DNA from: Candidatus Saccharimonadota bacterium
GTDB taxonomy: Bacteria > Patescibacteriota > Saccharimonadia > Saccharimonadales > 2-12-FULL-41-12
Assembly: GCA_016219345.1 (NCBI GenBank)
Contig: JACRNE010000021.1
Location: forward strand, 1 to 49,717
Reading direction: 5' to 3'
Length of the DNA stretch: 49,717 nt
Shown: positions 27,952-35,405 of the stretch, one piece after another
Numbering within the stretch: the stretch's first letter is position 1
Layout of the letters: each line of letters begins with the position of its first letter
Notes under the pieces: model-generated
Databases searched by the model: none
What the model was told of the DNA's origin: nothing
The model's input: only the letters and a program-made list of their open reading frames with translations
Position numbers and translations under genes: made by a program

Positions 27952-28563
27952 ATGAAAATACGTAATGTTTCTCAGTCGATAGAACGAATTGTTGCCCGAG
28001 AAGAAAGAAGTTGGCAATCAAAAGTGGAAAAAGATAGAGAAAGACGCACAAGTCTTTCAAGAAAATTAGGAGATCGTGCCATGAAGGGAGAGCCTATTGG
28101 CTTTACTGGATTTATGGCAATAGGATTTCCTGATTTAACACCAGAGTCAGAGGAATACAAAAGATTATTAAATGCTTATGTTCAAGCAGTAAGAATTCCC
28201 GCTGATAGCTATGTTCGAATAGGTGATCCTAGCTCTCAAATTACTGCAATAAAAGCGTTCTCAGGTGAAGAAGGTATTGCATTTAGCGTTGATCGTGAGG
28301 CGAGTGGCAGGCACATTGTAGAAGCTCAGATTTTGTGCAAAAAAGCGGTTTATAATCACACCTTGCCTCCGTCGGCTACAGTGTATGGTACGGAGGATCA
28401 CCCATATCCTGTTAGTTTCATGGATAGTTTCATACTGGGAACAACAGCATCTCCAGTCACAAGAATTGACCTGAGTAATTCCATGGCCCCAACACATCCT
28501 ACAGCTAATGAGATTCTTGAAAACGATAGTTATGCGCAATTGCTAGCTGGGACTAGTGCATAA
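27952..28563 (+). CDS. Hypothetical protein (203 aa)
   Basis: Good RBS (AAGGAGAAGGAG) upstream of ATG; no recognised family. Confidence 0.65.
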   Translation: MKIRNVSQSIERIVAREERSWQSKVEKDRERRTSLSRKLGDRAMKGEPIGFTGFMAIGFPDLTPESEEYKRLLNAYVQAVRIPADSYVRIGDPSSQITAIKAFSGEEGIAFSVDREASGRHIVEAQILCKKAVYNHTLPPSATVYGTEDHPYPVSFMDSFILGTTASPVTRIDLSNSMAPTHPTANEILENDSYAQLLAGTSA

Positions 28564-29332
28564 ATAGACTTGTGGTCGTAGTCAAGGCTTCTAGGGGTTT
28601 TGTGGGGTTTTGCATCAGCCAAACTGCACAAGTTGCGGAAAGATGAGTGTTATCAATTCGCTCCGATTGTGTGCTTGTTAAATTACCACCCACTGCTACC
28701 CATATATTTTGATCATCCTGGATTACTAAATTTGCTTGATTACCCATAGAAATTTGATGCAGAATATCAGCCAGCTGATTCATTGGTGTGGTTGATTTAA
28801 TAGGCGTAGTTAGTCCAAGAGCAATACCGATTTTTTGAAGTTTAGCCCTATCCATTACTAAATTCACGGGCATTTTCATTAGCTGTTCTAGACCGATCCC
28901 CGTGCTTGCGAGAGTATTAAGATTCAGGGTGATATGCTTACTACCCTTCAATAAAAATCCGTCAATAATTGTGGTTGTTTCACTATTTTTGCCGAAATCC
29001 CCTGCTAGAAGTACGTGATCAGCCCACTCTGTTAAATCAAACCATTCGCTAAGCGCGGTCCGAGCAAAGCTTCCGCTTTGATTAGCTGGAGCGAATTCGA
29101 CTTCCGGTAACGCCTGGGCGATTTTGCGTAAACTCTCAGGCAAGAGTACTCGGATCGAGCCAGCCCCGGCTTTAGAAGCAGCTTCGTAGGCACCTGCAAC
29201 GTGAGCAAACTCCCCTGCCTGGCCACCTATTATCAGTAACTTTCCAGCCGATTTTTTATTTTCCGGACGGCTCCAAAGCAAGTTACCAAAAAGTGGCTTA
29301 TCCTTTTCTTGTTTTTGCCAAAAATCACTCAC
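28553..29332 (-). CDS. NAD(P)H-hydrate dehydratase-like (YjeF C-terminal / carbohydrate kinase-like)
   Basis: KKSAGKLLIIGGQAGEFAHVAGAYEAASKAGAGSIRVLLPESLRK; overall NnrD-like pattern. Confidence 0.6.
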   Translation of the reverse strand: MSDFWQKQEKDKPLFGNLLWSRPENKKSAGKLLIIGGQAGEFAHVAGAYEAASKAGAGSIRVLLPESLRKIAQALPEVEFAPANQSGSFARTALSEWFDLTEWADHVLLAGDFGKNSETTTIIDGFLLKGSKHITLNLNTLASTGIGLEQLMKMPVNLVMDRAKLQKIGIALGLTTPIKSTTPMNQLADILHQISMGNQANLVIQDDQNIWVAVGGNLTSTQSERIDNTHLSATCAVWLMQNPTKPLEALTTTTSLFMH

Positions 29333-29958
29333 GAGTCACCCTTTGTTAAATTTATCTCACCACCATTAACTACCAAGGCTTCGGAATCTTTTAGCTCAAG
29401 TAAAGTTGGATTATCCTTATGCATTTTTCTTGTTTCTTCTATGCCTTCAGCGAAAGTAAGATTATCCGCATGAGGCAGTACGTATTTATCTATCAAGCCC
29501 ATGCCCTCCCAGATAATTGATTCGCTAAATTCTGGATGATCGGCCAGCTCAACTCCCTTCAGGCTATTACCCGCAGCCACGGCACCGGCGCTCTCGCCGC
29601 CGTAGACTACTCCGTTATCAAGAATTTTCCTAATAACTTGGCCAAAGCCACTGCGCTTTATTTCGTGCATTAAACAAAATGTATTACCACCCATAACCCA
29701 GATGAAATCATACTGAATAAGCTTGGACTTCAGCTTATCGGCATCATCAAAATTACGTAAATCTAAAGATTCAGGTTTAAATCCAAACTTTTCCAGGTCA
29801 CTGTGGGCTTCACGGATTTTGACATTTCTAGCTCTTTCGGCCAAATAATCTTTAGCATTCGCTATAGTTACAATTCTAACTTGGGCGAAATCTTTACCCA
29901 GCAAATCAGCTAAATCATTCGGCGTAGGTATTCTGTAAGAGGATAGATACAACTTCAC
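29329..29958 (-). CDS. Peptidase S51 (dipeptidase E-like) family
   Basis: FIWVMGGNTFCLMHEIKRSGF, VYGGESAGAVAAG nucleophile motif, GLIDKYVLPHAD. Confidence 0.85.
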   Translation of the reverse strand: MKLYLSSYRIPTPNDLADLLGKDFAQVRIVTIANAKDYLAERARNVKIREAHSDLEKFGFKPESLDLRNFDDADKLKSKLIQYDFIWVMGGNTFCLMHEIKRSGFGQVIRKILDNGVVYGGESAGAVAAGNSLKGVELADHPEFSESIIWEGMGLIDKYVLPHADNLTFAEGIEETRKMHKDNPTLLELKDSEALVVNGGEINLTKGDS

Positions 29959-29974
29959 TACTTAAAAGTATAAA

Positions 29975-31102
29975 CTATCTTTTGCTGGCAGCGGCTGCCA
30001 GATCGTCAAGTATTCTGGCTGTTGCATCAAGTCCCACACAAGCATCAGTAATACTTTGGCCATAAACTAATTCTTTGCCAGGCTTGAGCTTCTGAGCGCC
30101 TTCTACCAAGTTACTTTCTACCATTACTCCGCAGATATCTTTATTTCCTTTTGTAACTTGTTTTGCAACATCATTAGCCACTTCTGATTGTCGAGTGAAG
30201 TCTTTCCTGGAGTTGGCGTGAGAACAGTCGATCATGATCGCAGAGTTTTGGCCAGCTTTCTCAAGCAATTCGCTTGTTTCTTTTACGGAATTAGCCTCAT
30301 AGTTTGGTCCGTGCTTGCTGCCTCGTAGAATAATGTGAGTGTCGGTGTTGCCCTTTGTTTTAATCGTAGCTGTACGCCCTTCCATATCAATGCCAAGAAA
30401 ACTGTGTTTGGTTGCGGCAGACTGCATGGCGTCAATGGCAATTTGTATGCCACCGGCCGTGCCATTCTTGAATCCTACGGGGAATGAAACACCAGAAGCC
30501 AATTCGCGGTGCAATTGACTCTCAACAGTTCTAGCCCCAATAGCCCCCCAGGAAATAAGATCAGCTATGTATTGCGGGGTTCTAAGGTCAAGTAGCTCAG
30601 TCGATACCGGCACACCAAGCTCAGTTATATCAACTAGTAGCTTTCGAGCCTTTCTAAGCCCTAACTCCATATCGAATGAGTCATCTAGATGTGGGTCATT
30701 GATGATACCTTTCCAGCCCACAGTAGTTCGTGGTTTTTCTAGGTAAGTACGCATCACAATCTCTAAGTTATCGCCGTATTTTTTGCGCTGATCTTTTATC
30801 CACTGCGCATATTCCTGCGCTGCTTTAACATCGTGGATTGAGCACGGACCAACTACCACTAAAAGTCTATTATCCCTACCGTGAATAATATTTTTTACAG
30901 CTTCACGGCCTTTCACTACCGTTTCCGCTGAGAGTTCACTTTGTGGAATTTCTTCAATAATCTCATTGGGGCTGCTAATTGACGCAGTCTCCTCAACCCT
31001 ACTATCTGTAAGTAACTTCTCTTTCATGGTTTGATACCTTTGTAATGATTGTACAACACCTGTGCGTTTATTCGATTTAGTTTTTAGTAATGTAGCTTCC
31101 AT
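29975..31102 (-). CDS. 3-deoxy-7-phosphoheptulonate (DAHP) synthase, class I
   Basis: LLVVVGPCSIHDVKAAQEYAQWI, MRTYLEKPRTTVGWKGIINDPHLD, IDCSHANSRKD, GVMVESNLVEGAQKL. Confidence 0.95.
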   Translation of the reverse strand: MEATLLKTKSNKRTGVVQSLQRYQTMKEKLLTDSRVEETASISSPNEIIEEIPQSELSAETVVKGREAVKNIIHGRDNRLLVVVGPCSIHDVKAAQEYAQWIKDQRKKYGDNLEIVMRTYLEKPRTTVGWKGIINDPHLDDSFDMELGLRKARKLLVDITELGVPVSTELLDLRTPQYIADLISWGAIGARTVESQLHRELASGVSFPVGFKNGTAGGIQIAIDAMQSAATKHSFLGIDMEGRTATIKTKGNTDTHIILRGSKHGPNYEANSVKETSELLEKAGQNSAIMIDCSHANSRKDFTRQSEVANDVAKQVTKGNKDICGVMVESNLVEGAQKLKPGKELVYGQSITDACVGLDATARILDDLAAAASKR

Positions 31103-31127
31103 TATTTCCTCTGACTTGTCTTTAAAT

Positions 31128-31152
31128 TAAAAAAACCCCGTTGATTCGGGGT
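31128..31152 (-). terminator. Attenuator terminator upstream of DAHP synthase
   Basis: Minus strand: ACCCCG-AATCAA-CGGGGT followed by a long T-run, upstream of the DAHP synthase ATG. Confidence 0.8.
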
Positions 31153-31175
31153 GTGTAGCTTGCGACTTTCGGTTT

Positions 31176-31247
31176 CTATGATTTCAACGTAAAGTCAGCA
31201 GTACTTACCCCGGCGGGTATAAAGGGTGTAAACCAATACTGACTCAT
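31176..31247 (-). CDS. Aromatic leader peptide MSQYWFTPFIPAGVSTADFTLKS
   Basis: Minus ATG AGT CAG TAT TGG TTT ACA CCC TTT ... TCA TAG; Tyr-Trp-Phe run directly upstream of the attenuator of DAHP synthase. Confidence 0.78.
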   Translation of the reverse strand: MSQYWFTPFIPAGVSTADFTLKS

Positions 31248-31303
31248 ATGTTTCTTCACGGATATTACTCTAGCACTTTTGTTCTCTGTAAACAACGTAT
31301 ACC

Positions 31304-32389
31304 TCAGTCTATTATAGCATACTTTTCAATATATTGCAATATCATCTCTGTTAAATCTTCTACTCCTTTGCGGTCAACCCATTCGTTGTCAGAGTGCCTG
31401 CCCTCTCCGTTTGGTTGGAGCACAATACAAGGAATACCTTTGTCGCAAAAGTACCTTCCATCGGTGGATCCTGATGAATGACCTTCTTCTATTTCTCTTC
31501 CAAGAACTCTCTGGGCTATATCTACAAATTCGCAAACTGATTTGTCTCTTCTGTCTACATCCATGCAAGCACCCAGCATTTTTGTATCAGTATGAAGGCC
31601 ATGTTTTTCTGCCACTTCGCTGAGCTGAGCTTCGATTTTACTTAGAGTTTCCTTATTTCTATATCTAATATCTAATATGGCCTCGGCGTGGTCTGGAACT
31701 TGGTTCATAGCTTCACCAGAGGTGAACTTAGTCAAAGTTAGCGTTAGGTCTGAAGTGTCATATTTCTGTCGGAGTTCAAGCAGCTCATTTAAAGCAGAGT
31801 TTAGGATTTCGGCGGAGTTTATGCCTGTGTGCGGCTCAGAAGCGTGTGCATTCTTGCCCTTTTTTACCAATTCGACAAACCAAGCACCTTTGGCGGAAGT
31901 CTCAATGTGCCAATCTTTACCAGAGTCAGGTAGTATGCAAATCTTGCAGCTATAACCATCGTCCAGCAGGGCTTTAACGCCATTTGTGCCACCGATTTCT
32001 TCATCGAAGGACAACATAATTCCGAAGTCATATTTATTGGCAGGCTTGCTAAGCCGCTCTAAAACTCTAAAGTAGCTGGCGCACGCGAACTTCATGTCAA
32101 AAGCCCCACGCCCAGACAACTTATCGTTAGTTTTATCTAGTTTGAATAACTCGTCTTTGGCCGGAACTACATCCATGTGAGCCTGAAGTAAAATTTTGGG
32201 CTTCTTAGTATCTTGTGTAGTTGCGACGACGTTTGGGTAGCCACTGTACTCAACAATTTGTGTTCGTAGTCCGAGGCTTTTAAAGAAGTTAGCGCAGTAC
32301 TGAGCACATTTTTTCGATTCATTTCTATCGCCAGTAACTGTTTTAAAGGCGATTAATTCTTCTAGATAATCTACTTCGGTTTTACTCAT
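31304..32389 (-). CDS. M20-family metallopeptidase (ArgE/DapE-like)
   Basis: KILLQAHMDVVPA, LSGRGAFDMKFACASYF, SFDEEIGGTNGVKAL, HSSGSTDGRYF. Confidence 0.9.
   Translation of the reverse strand: MSKTEVDYLEELIAFKTVTGDRNESKKCAQYCANFFKSLGLRTQIVEYSGYPNVVATTQDTKKPKILLQAHMDVVPAKDELFKLDKTNDKLSGRGAFDMKFACASYFRVLERLSKPANKYDFGIMLSFDEEIGGTNGVKALLDDGYSCKICILPDSGKDWHIETSAKGAWFVELVKKGKNAHASEPHTGINSAEILNSALNELLELRQKYDTSDLTLTLTKFTSGEAMNQVPDHAEAILDIRYRNKETLSKIEAQLSEVAEKHGLHTDTKMLGACMDVDRRDKSVCEFVDIAQRVLGREIEEGHSSGSTDGRYFCDKGIPCIVLQPNGEGRHSDNEWVDRKGVEDLTEMILQYIEKYAIID
31311..31339 (-). promoter_or_regulatory. Promoter of the DAHP synthase leader: TTGCAA-N17-TATAAT
   Basis: Minus -35 TTGCAA at 31334-31339, -10 TATAAT at 31311-31316, 17-nt spacer. 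Confidence 0.65.
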
Positions 32390-32410
32390 TAAACTTAATT
32401 CTACAGGAAA

Positions 32411-32725
32411 CTATGCTCTCGCCGCTATCCGCACGGGTGGAGCTGGGGTTACATGATCAGTTATTGAGCTTATTTCAGCAACACTAGCAACAGCTACCTT
32501 GCCGTATCTCCCCGTATCCTCGAAGAATCTATTTACCGGTATAACATCACCCGTAAGATGGCTTTTAACCATAAGCTGCACTCCTTTTCTAGCTGCTTCG
32601 TCAGCTTTTGTATCTATTCCCCATTTTGCCTCAGCCTGACGATGAAATTTATCATATTCATGTAGGCTCGCAGGCTTAGGATTCCCCCTGTTTGGATTGG
32701 CTGCAGCTGGTCCGTAAATTGGCAT
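32411..32725 (-). CDS. Uncharacterised 104-aa protein under a branched-chain leader
   Basis: ATG preceded by AAAAGGAGAAAACA, downstream of attenuator; no recognised family. Confidence 0.7.
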   Translation of the reverse strand: MPIYGPAAANPNRGNPKPASLHEYDKFHRQAEAKWGIDTKADEAARKGVQLMVKSHLTGDVIPVNRFFEDTGRYGKVAVASVAEISSITDHVTPAPPVRIAARA

Positions 32726-32743
32726 TGTTTTCTCCTTTTAAAT

Positions 32744-32770
32744 TAAAAACTCCCGCTTGATTGCGGGAGT
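32744..32770 (-). terminator. Attenuator terminator upstream of the 104-aa gene
   Basis: Minus ACTCCCGC-AATCAA-GCGGGAGT then TTTTT. Confidence 0.8.
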
Positions 32771-32799
32771 TCGGTTTAGTAAAAGCAAATCTACCCGCG

Positions 32800-32841
32800 C
32801 TAGTCGGTTGGTACCACCACGAGTAGAATTTGTTTGCTCAT
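32800..32841 (-). CDS. Branched-chain leader peptide MSKQILLVVVPTD
   Basis: Minus ATG AGC AAA CAA ATT CTA CTC GTG GTG GTA CCA ACC GAC TAG: Ile-Leu-Leu-Val-Val-Val run. Confidence 0.78.
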   Translation of the reverse strand: MSKQILLVVVPTD

Positions 32842-32848
32842 AAAACTC

Positions 32849-32876
32849 ACTTTACTCCTATATTTCTAGTTGTCAA
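32849..32876 (-). promoter_or_regulatory. Promoter of the ILLVVV leader: TTGACA-N16-TAAAGT
   Basis: Minus -35 at 32871-32876, -10 at 32849-32854; predicted +1 within 1-2 nt of the leader ATG. Confidence 0.6.
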
Positions 32877-33321
32877 CACTATTTTCTAAGCGCTCTTGGA
32901 TCTCTGAAAACCACTTAAAAAACTCATCCATTCCCTCAGCTTCTTCCATAATCGCATAACCTCTCTGCAGATATCCATCAATAACATCCTCCGCTGTTTC
33001 GTTGACTCTAAGAGGTGGATAGTCTACTGCTAGTTTAGGGTTGAATAATCCAAAATTTGCCCTGTTGGGCTTAAGCCGAAAGCCCTCATCCCATATACCC
33101 ACAGCAAATGCTAAAGATGCATGAACTTCCTCTAAGTCATCGGCCTCAAACATTGCTTTTATCAAGCCATGAACTTCGTTTCTACGACCGCTATGAGGCC
33201 CATTATTAAAATGAAATAACGACACAGATTCCGCGAAAGCATCGGCTAGTCTCTCTTCAGGAATAAAGGCTACTTTGTCGTGGGCTAGAGTTTGGGGGGC
33301 TTCCATAAGCTCGGGACACAT
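32866..33321 (-). CDS. Uncharacterised 151-aa protein under an isoleucine leader
   Basis: ATG after TTTAAGGAGAAGAGA; complex globular-looking sequence; no recognised family. Confidence 0.72.
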   Translation of the reverse strand: MCPELMEAPQTLAHDKVAFIPEERLADAFAESVSLFHFNNGPHSGRRNEVHGLIKAMFEADDLEEVHASLAFAVGIWDEGFRLKPNRANFGLFNPKLAVDYPPLRVNETAEDVIDGYLQRGYAIMEEAEGMDEFFKWFSEIQERLENSVDN

Positions 33322-33337
33322 TCTCTTCTCCTTAAAT

Positions 33338-33361
33338 TAAAAACTCCCGCTGGTGCGGGAG
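33338..33361 (-). terminator. Attenuator terminator upstream of the 151-aa gene
   Basis: Minus CTCCCGC-ACCA-GCGGGAG then TTTTT. Confidence 0.82.
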
Positions 33362-33386
33362 CTTGGTTTTCTAACAATATAGCAAA

Positions 33387-33440
33387 CTACCCGCTGGTCG
33401 GGGATATGATGATGCTAATAATAATCATCTGTTTGCTCAT
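33387..33440 (-). CDS. Isoleucine-rich leader peptide MSKQMIIISIIISPTSG
   Basis: Minus ATG AGC AAA CAG ATG ATT ATT ATT AGC ATC ATC ATA TCC CCG ACC AGC GGG TAG: 6 Ile among 17 residues. Confidence 0.8.
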   Translation of the reverse strand: MSKQMIIISIIISPTSG

Positions 33441-33447
33441 GGCTAGT

Positions 33448-33476
33448 ATTCTCCCATTCTGGATATTTATTGTCAA
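33448..33476 (-). promoter_or_regulatory. Promoter of the Ile leader: TTGACA-N17-GAGAAT
   Basis: Minus -35 at 33471-33476, -10 at 33448-33453; +1 predicted next to ATG 33440. Confidence 0.55.
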
Positions 33477-33482
33477 ATTAGT

Positions 33483-35252
33483 CTAAACTGCCTTGAGAGT
33501 TTTTCTATCTTTTGTGCGCTGTATAAGATTAATTGCCTTCATATAGGCGTTTACCGTAGCGCTATCCACGCCCTCCCCTTCTGCATAAGCTGTAAAGCTA
33601 TATCCATTTTGAGTCACTCTGACTAATGCCCCGGCTCTAGAGTCAGAACCTGATTCTAATGGCAAGAACTTTATCCCTTCACCAATATCACCGTCAAAGT
33701 TGAGAGCTTGATTGACGGCTTTGACAAAAGCATCAATCTGGCCATTAGATCCTCCTATATATTCTCCAGGAAATGCCTGAGAATTTGAAACAACAGAGAC
33801 TCTAGCAGATGATGATCCATCAACAGTCGAGCATTCTTGATGAGCTAGCTCAAATTGATCTGATTGTTCACCTATTGCAAATTCTTCAAGTTCTATATCA
33901 GAAATGCTTCGTTCTAAACCCTTTGTCCTTGTGTTTGAATCAACTGTTATTGACTCGATATCACTAAGTCCTGGATTTATGCCTAGGTTTCTTAATCTTG
34001 ATATAACTTCATCGGATGTTATGACAGATTCTTTTTTGTAAATTTCTGTTTCACCGAGATTATTGCGCCCATTTTTTCCCTGGTATTCTCCATCTTCGAT
34101 CCTTGCCGCACTGGAATGACCGAACCACATTGGATTTACGGCTGCATAAGTAGCTGCTCCGCCCTTTAAGATAGCGTCCGCATGGACACCCGATCTATGA
34201 GCTATAGTGTCATCGCCCACTACAGCTGCATTTGGATCAAGTTCTATCCCTGCCTTCGCGCAAATGAACTCTACGGTTTGCTTTAATCTCCTGCTGTCTA
34301 CGCCTAAATCTATATCTGCTGCAAACTCGCTTCTATCAGTCAAAAAATTTCTTACCAGAGGGGCTAAGTTTGTATTGCCGTTTCTTTCGCCCAAGTTATG
34401 TCCGGATGTAACTTCTGCTTGAAATGTTGGTATACCCTGACTTAAACCTAGCCGAGATGACGCATTTATAACGGCATGGGCTGATGCGATCGTATTCTGA
34501 ACAGCTCTTTCTCCGTCGTTATGATTGTGGCTAGATATGATGACTTCATTTGCCCTGCCCTCTTGAATGACCCACTCTGTTACTTTCTCAAATATTTTAT
34601 ACATTCTGGTTGGGCTGGCTGCACCTAGAGTATCCGGTATGTTGATTACGTCGATCCTAGCTTCGTCATCACTTACAGCGGCACGGACGAATCTTTCCAG
34701 AACGCCAATATCACTAGTCGATGCCGCTTCGCACGAGAATTCAATTCTTGTGGCCGGTCCGCCTATCTTTCTCGCGTGTCGGATTGCTTCAATTGCCATG
34801 TCGAGTATTTGCTCTTGATCCATGCGGGGGTGTTTGGCGCGCATATGTTCTTCAGACGTGGCAACGAAGGTGTGTATACCTGGACGTTTAGCCCCTTGGA
34901 CTGCGGCAAAAGTCCTGTTAATTTCTGATATATCTGCCCTTGCTAGACCTGTTATAACGGGCGTCCATAGTTTTGGTTTTAACTCGACTAACTCTCCGTC
35001 AACTATTGAAGTTGGCGTTATTAGGTATTCCTGTTGCCCTACGGTCTCGGCTACTTCAGCTACACGTGCATCATCGTTCATACTAGCCGGGAAGCCTGCT
35101 TCGATTGTGTCTACGCCTTGCCTTGCAACCATATCAGCTATTTCTACCTTTGCACCTTTGGGAAATTGGTTGGCCTCGGGCAATGACTGAGCACCATCCC
35201 TGCAGGTAGTGTCAAAGATCTCTACTCGCATTGTCTCTAATGGATTATTCAT
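33483..35252 (-). CDS. leuA: 2-isopropylmalate synthase-like enzyme (LeuA/CimA family)
   Basis: VEIFDTTCRDGAQSL, IEAGFPAS, ISSHNHNDGERAVQNTIASAHAV, HRSGVHADAI; C-terminal regulatory-like domain; Leu-rich leader upstream. Confidence 0.8.
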   Translation of the reverse strand: MNNPLETMRVEIFDTTCRDGAQSLPEANQFPKGAKVEIADMVARQGVDTIEAGFPASMNDDARVAEVAETVGQQEYLITPTSIVDGELVELKPKLWTPVITGLARADISEINRTFAAVQGAKRPGIHTFVATSEEHMRAKHPRMDQEQILDMAIEAIRHARKIGGPATRIEFSCEAASTSDIGVLERFVRAAVSDDEARIDVINIPDTLGAASPTRMYKIFEKVTEWVIQEGRANEVIISSHNHNDGERAVQNTIASAHAVINASSRLGLSQGIPTFQAEVTSGHNLGERNGNTNLAPLVRNFLTDRSEFAADIDLGVDSRRLKQTVEFICAKAGIELDPNAAVVGDDTIAHRSGVHADAILKGGAATYAAVNPMWFGHSSAARIEDGEYQGKNGRNNLGETEIYKKESVITSDEVISRLRNLGINPGLSDIESITVDSNTRTKGLERSISDIELEEFAIGEQSDQFELAHQECSTVDGSSSARVSVVSNSQAFPGEYIGGSNGQIDAFVKAVNQALNFDGDIGEGIKFLPLESGSDSRAGALVRVTQNGYSFTAYAEGEGVDSATVNAYMKAINLIQRTKDRKTLKAV

Positions 35253-35267
35253 TTTTCTCCTCTAAAA

Positions 35268-35294
35268 TTAAAAATCAGGCTGCTTGGCCTGATT
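35268..35294 (-). terminator. Attenuator terminator upstream of leuA-like gene
   Basis: Minus AATCAGGC-CAAGCA-GCCTGATT then TTT AATTTTA. Confidence 0.78.
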
Positions 35295-35326
35295 ATCGTT
35301 GGCTGTACTAGCGGCGCGTATTGCGC

Positions 35327-35404
35327 TCAGGCTTCAGCAATGTTGAAGCACAGCCCGTTTAGGCTGAGAAGGAGTAGATCCAATTGCTTCTTAACTAAAA
35401 CCAT
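35327..35404 (-). CDS. Leucine-rich leader peptide MVLVKKQLDLLLLSLNGLCFNIAEA
   Basis: Minus ATG GTT TTA GTT AAG AAG CAA TTG GAT CTA CTC CTT CTC AGC CTA ... GCC TGA; Leu run of CTA CTC CTT CTC. Confidence 0.8.
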   Translation of the reverse strand: MVLVKKQLDLLLLSLNGLCFNIAEA

Positions 35405-35405
35405 A

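Noticed and set aside
32744-32850. T-box riboswitch suggested by GGTGGTACCA before the 104-aa gene
   Set aside because: Only about 140 nt is available between genes, no Stem I/specifier architecture, and the GGTGGTACCA is explained as Val-Val-Val-Pro codons of the leader ORF.
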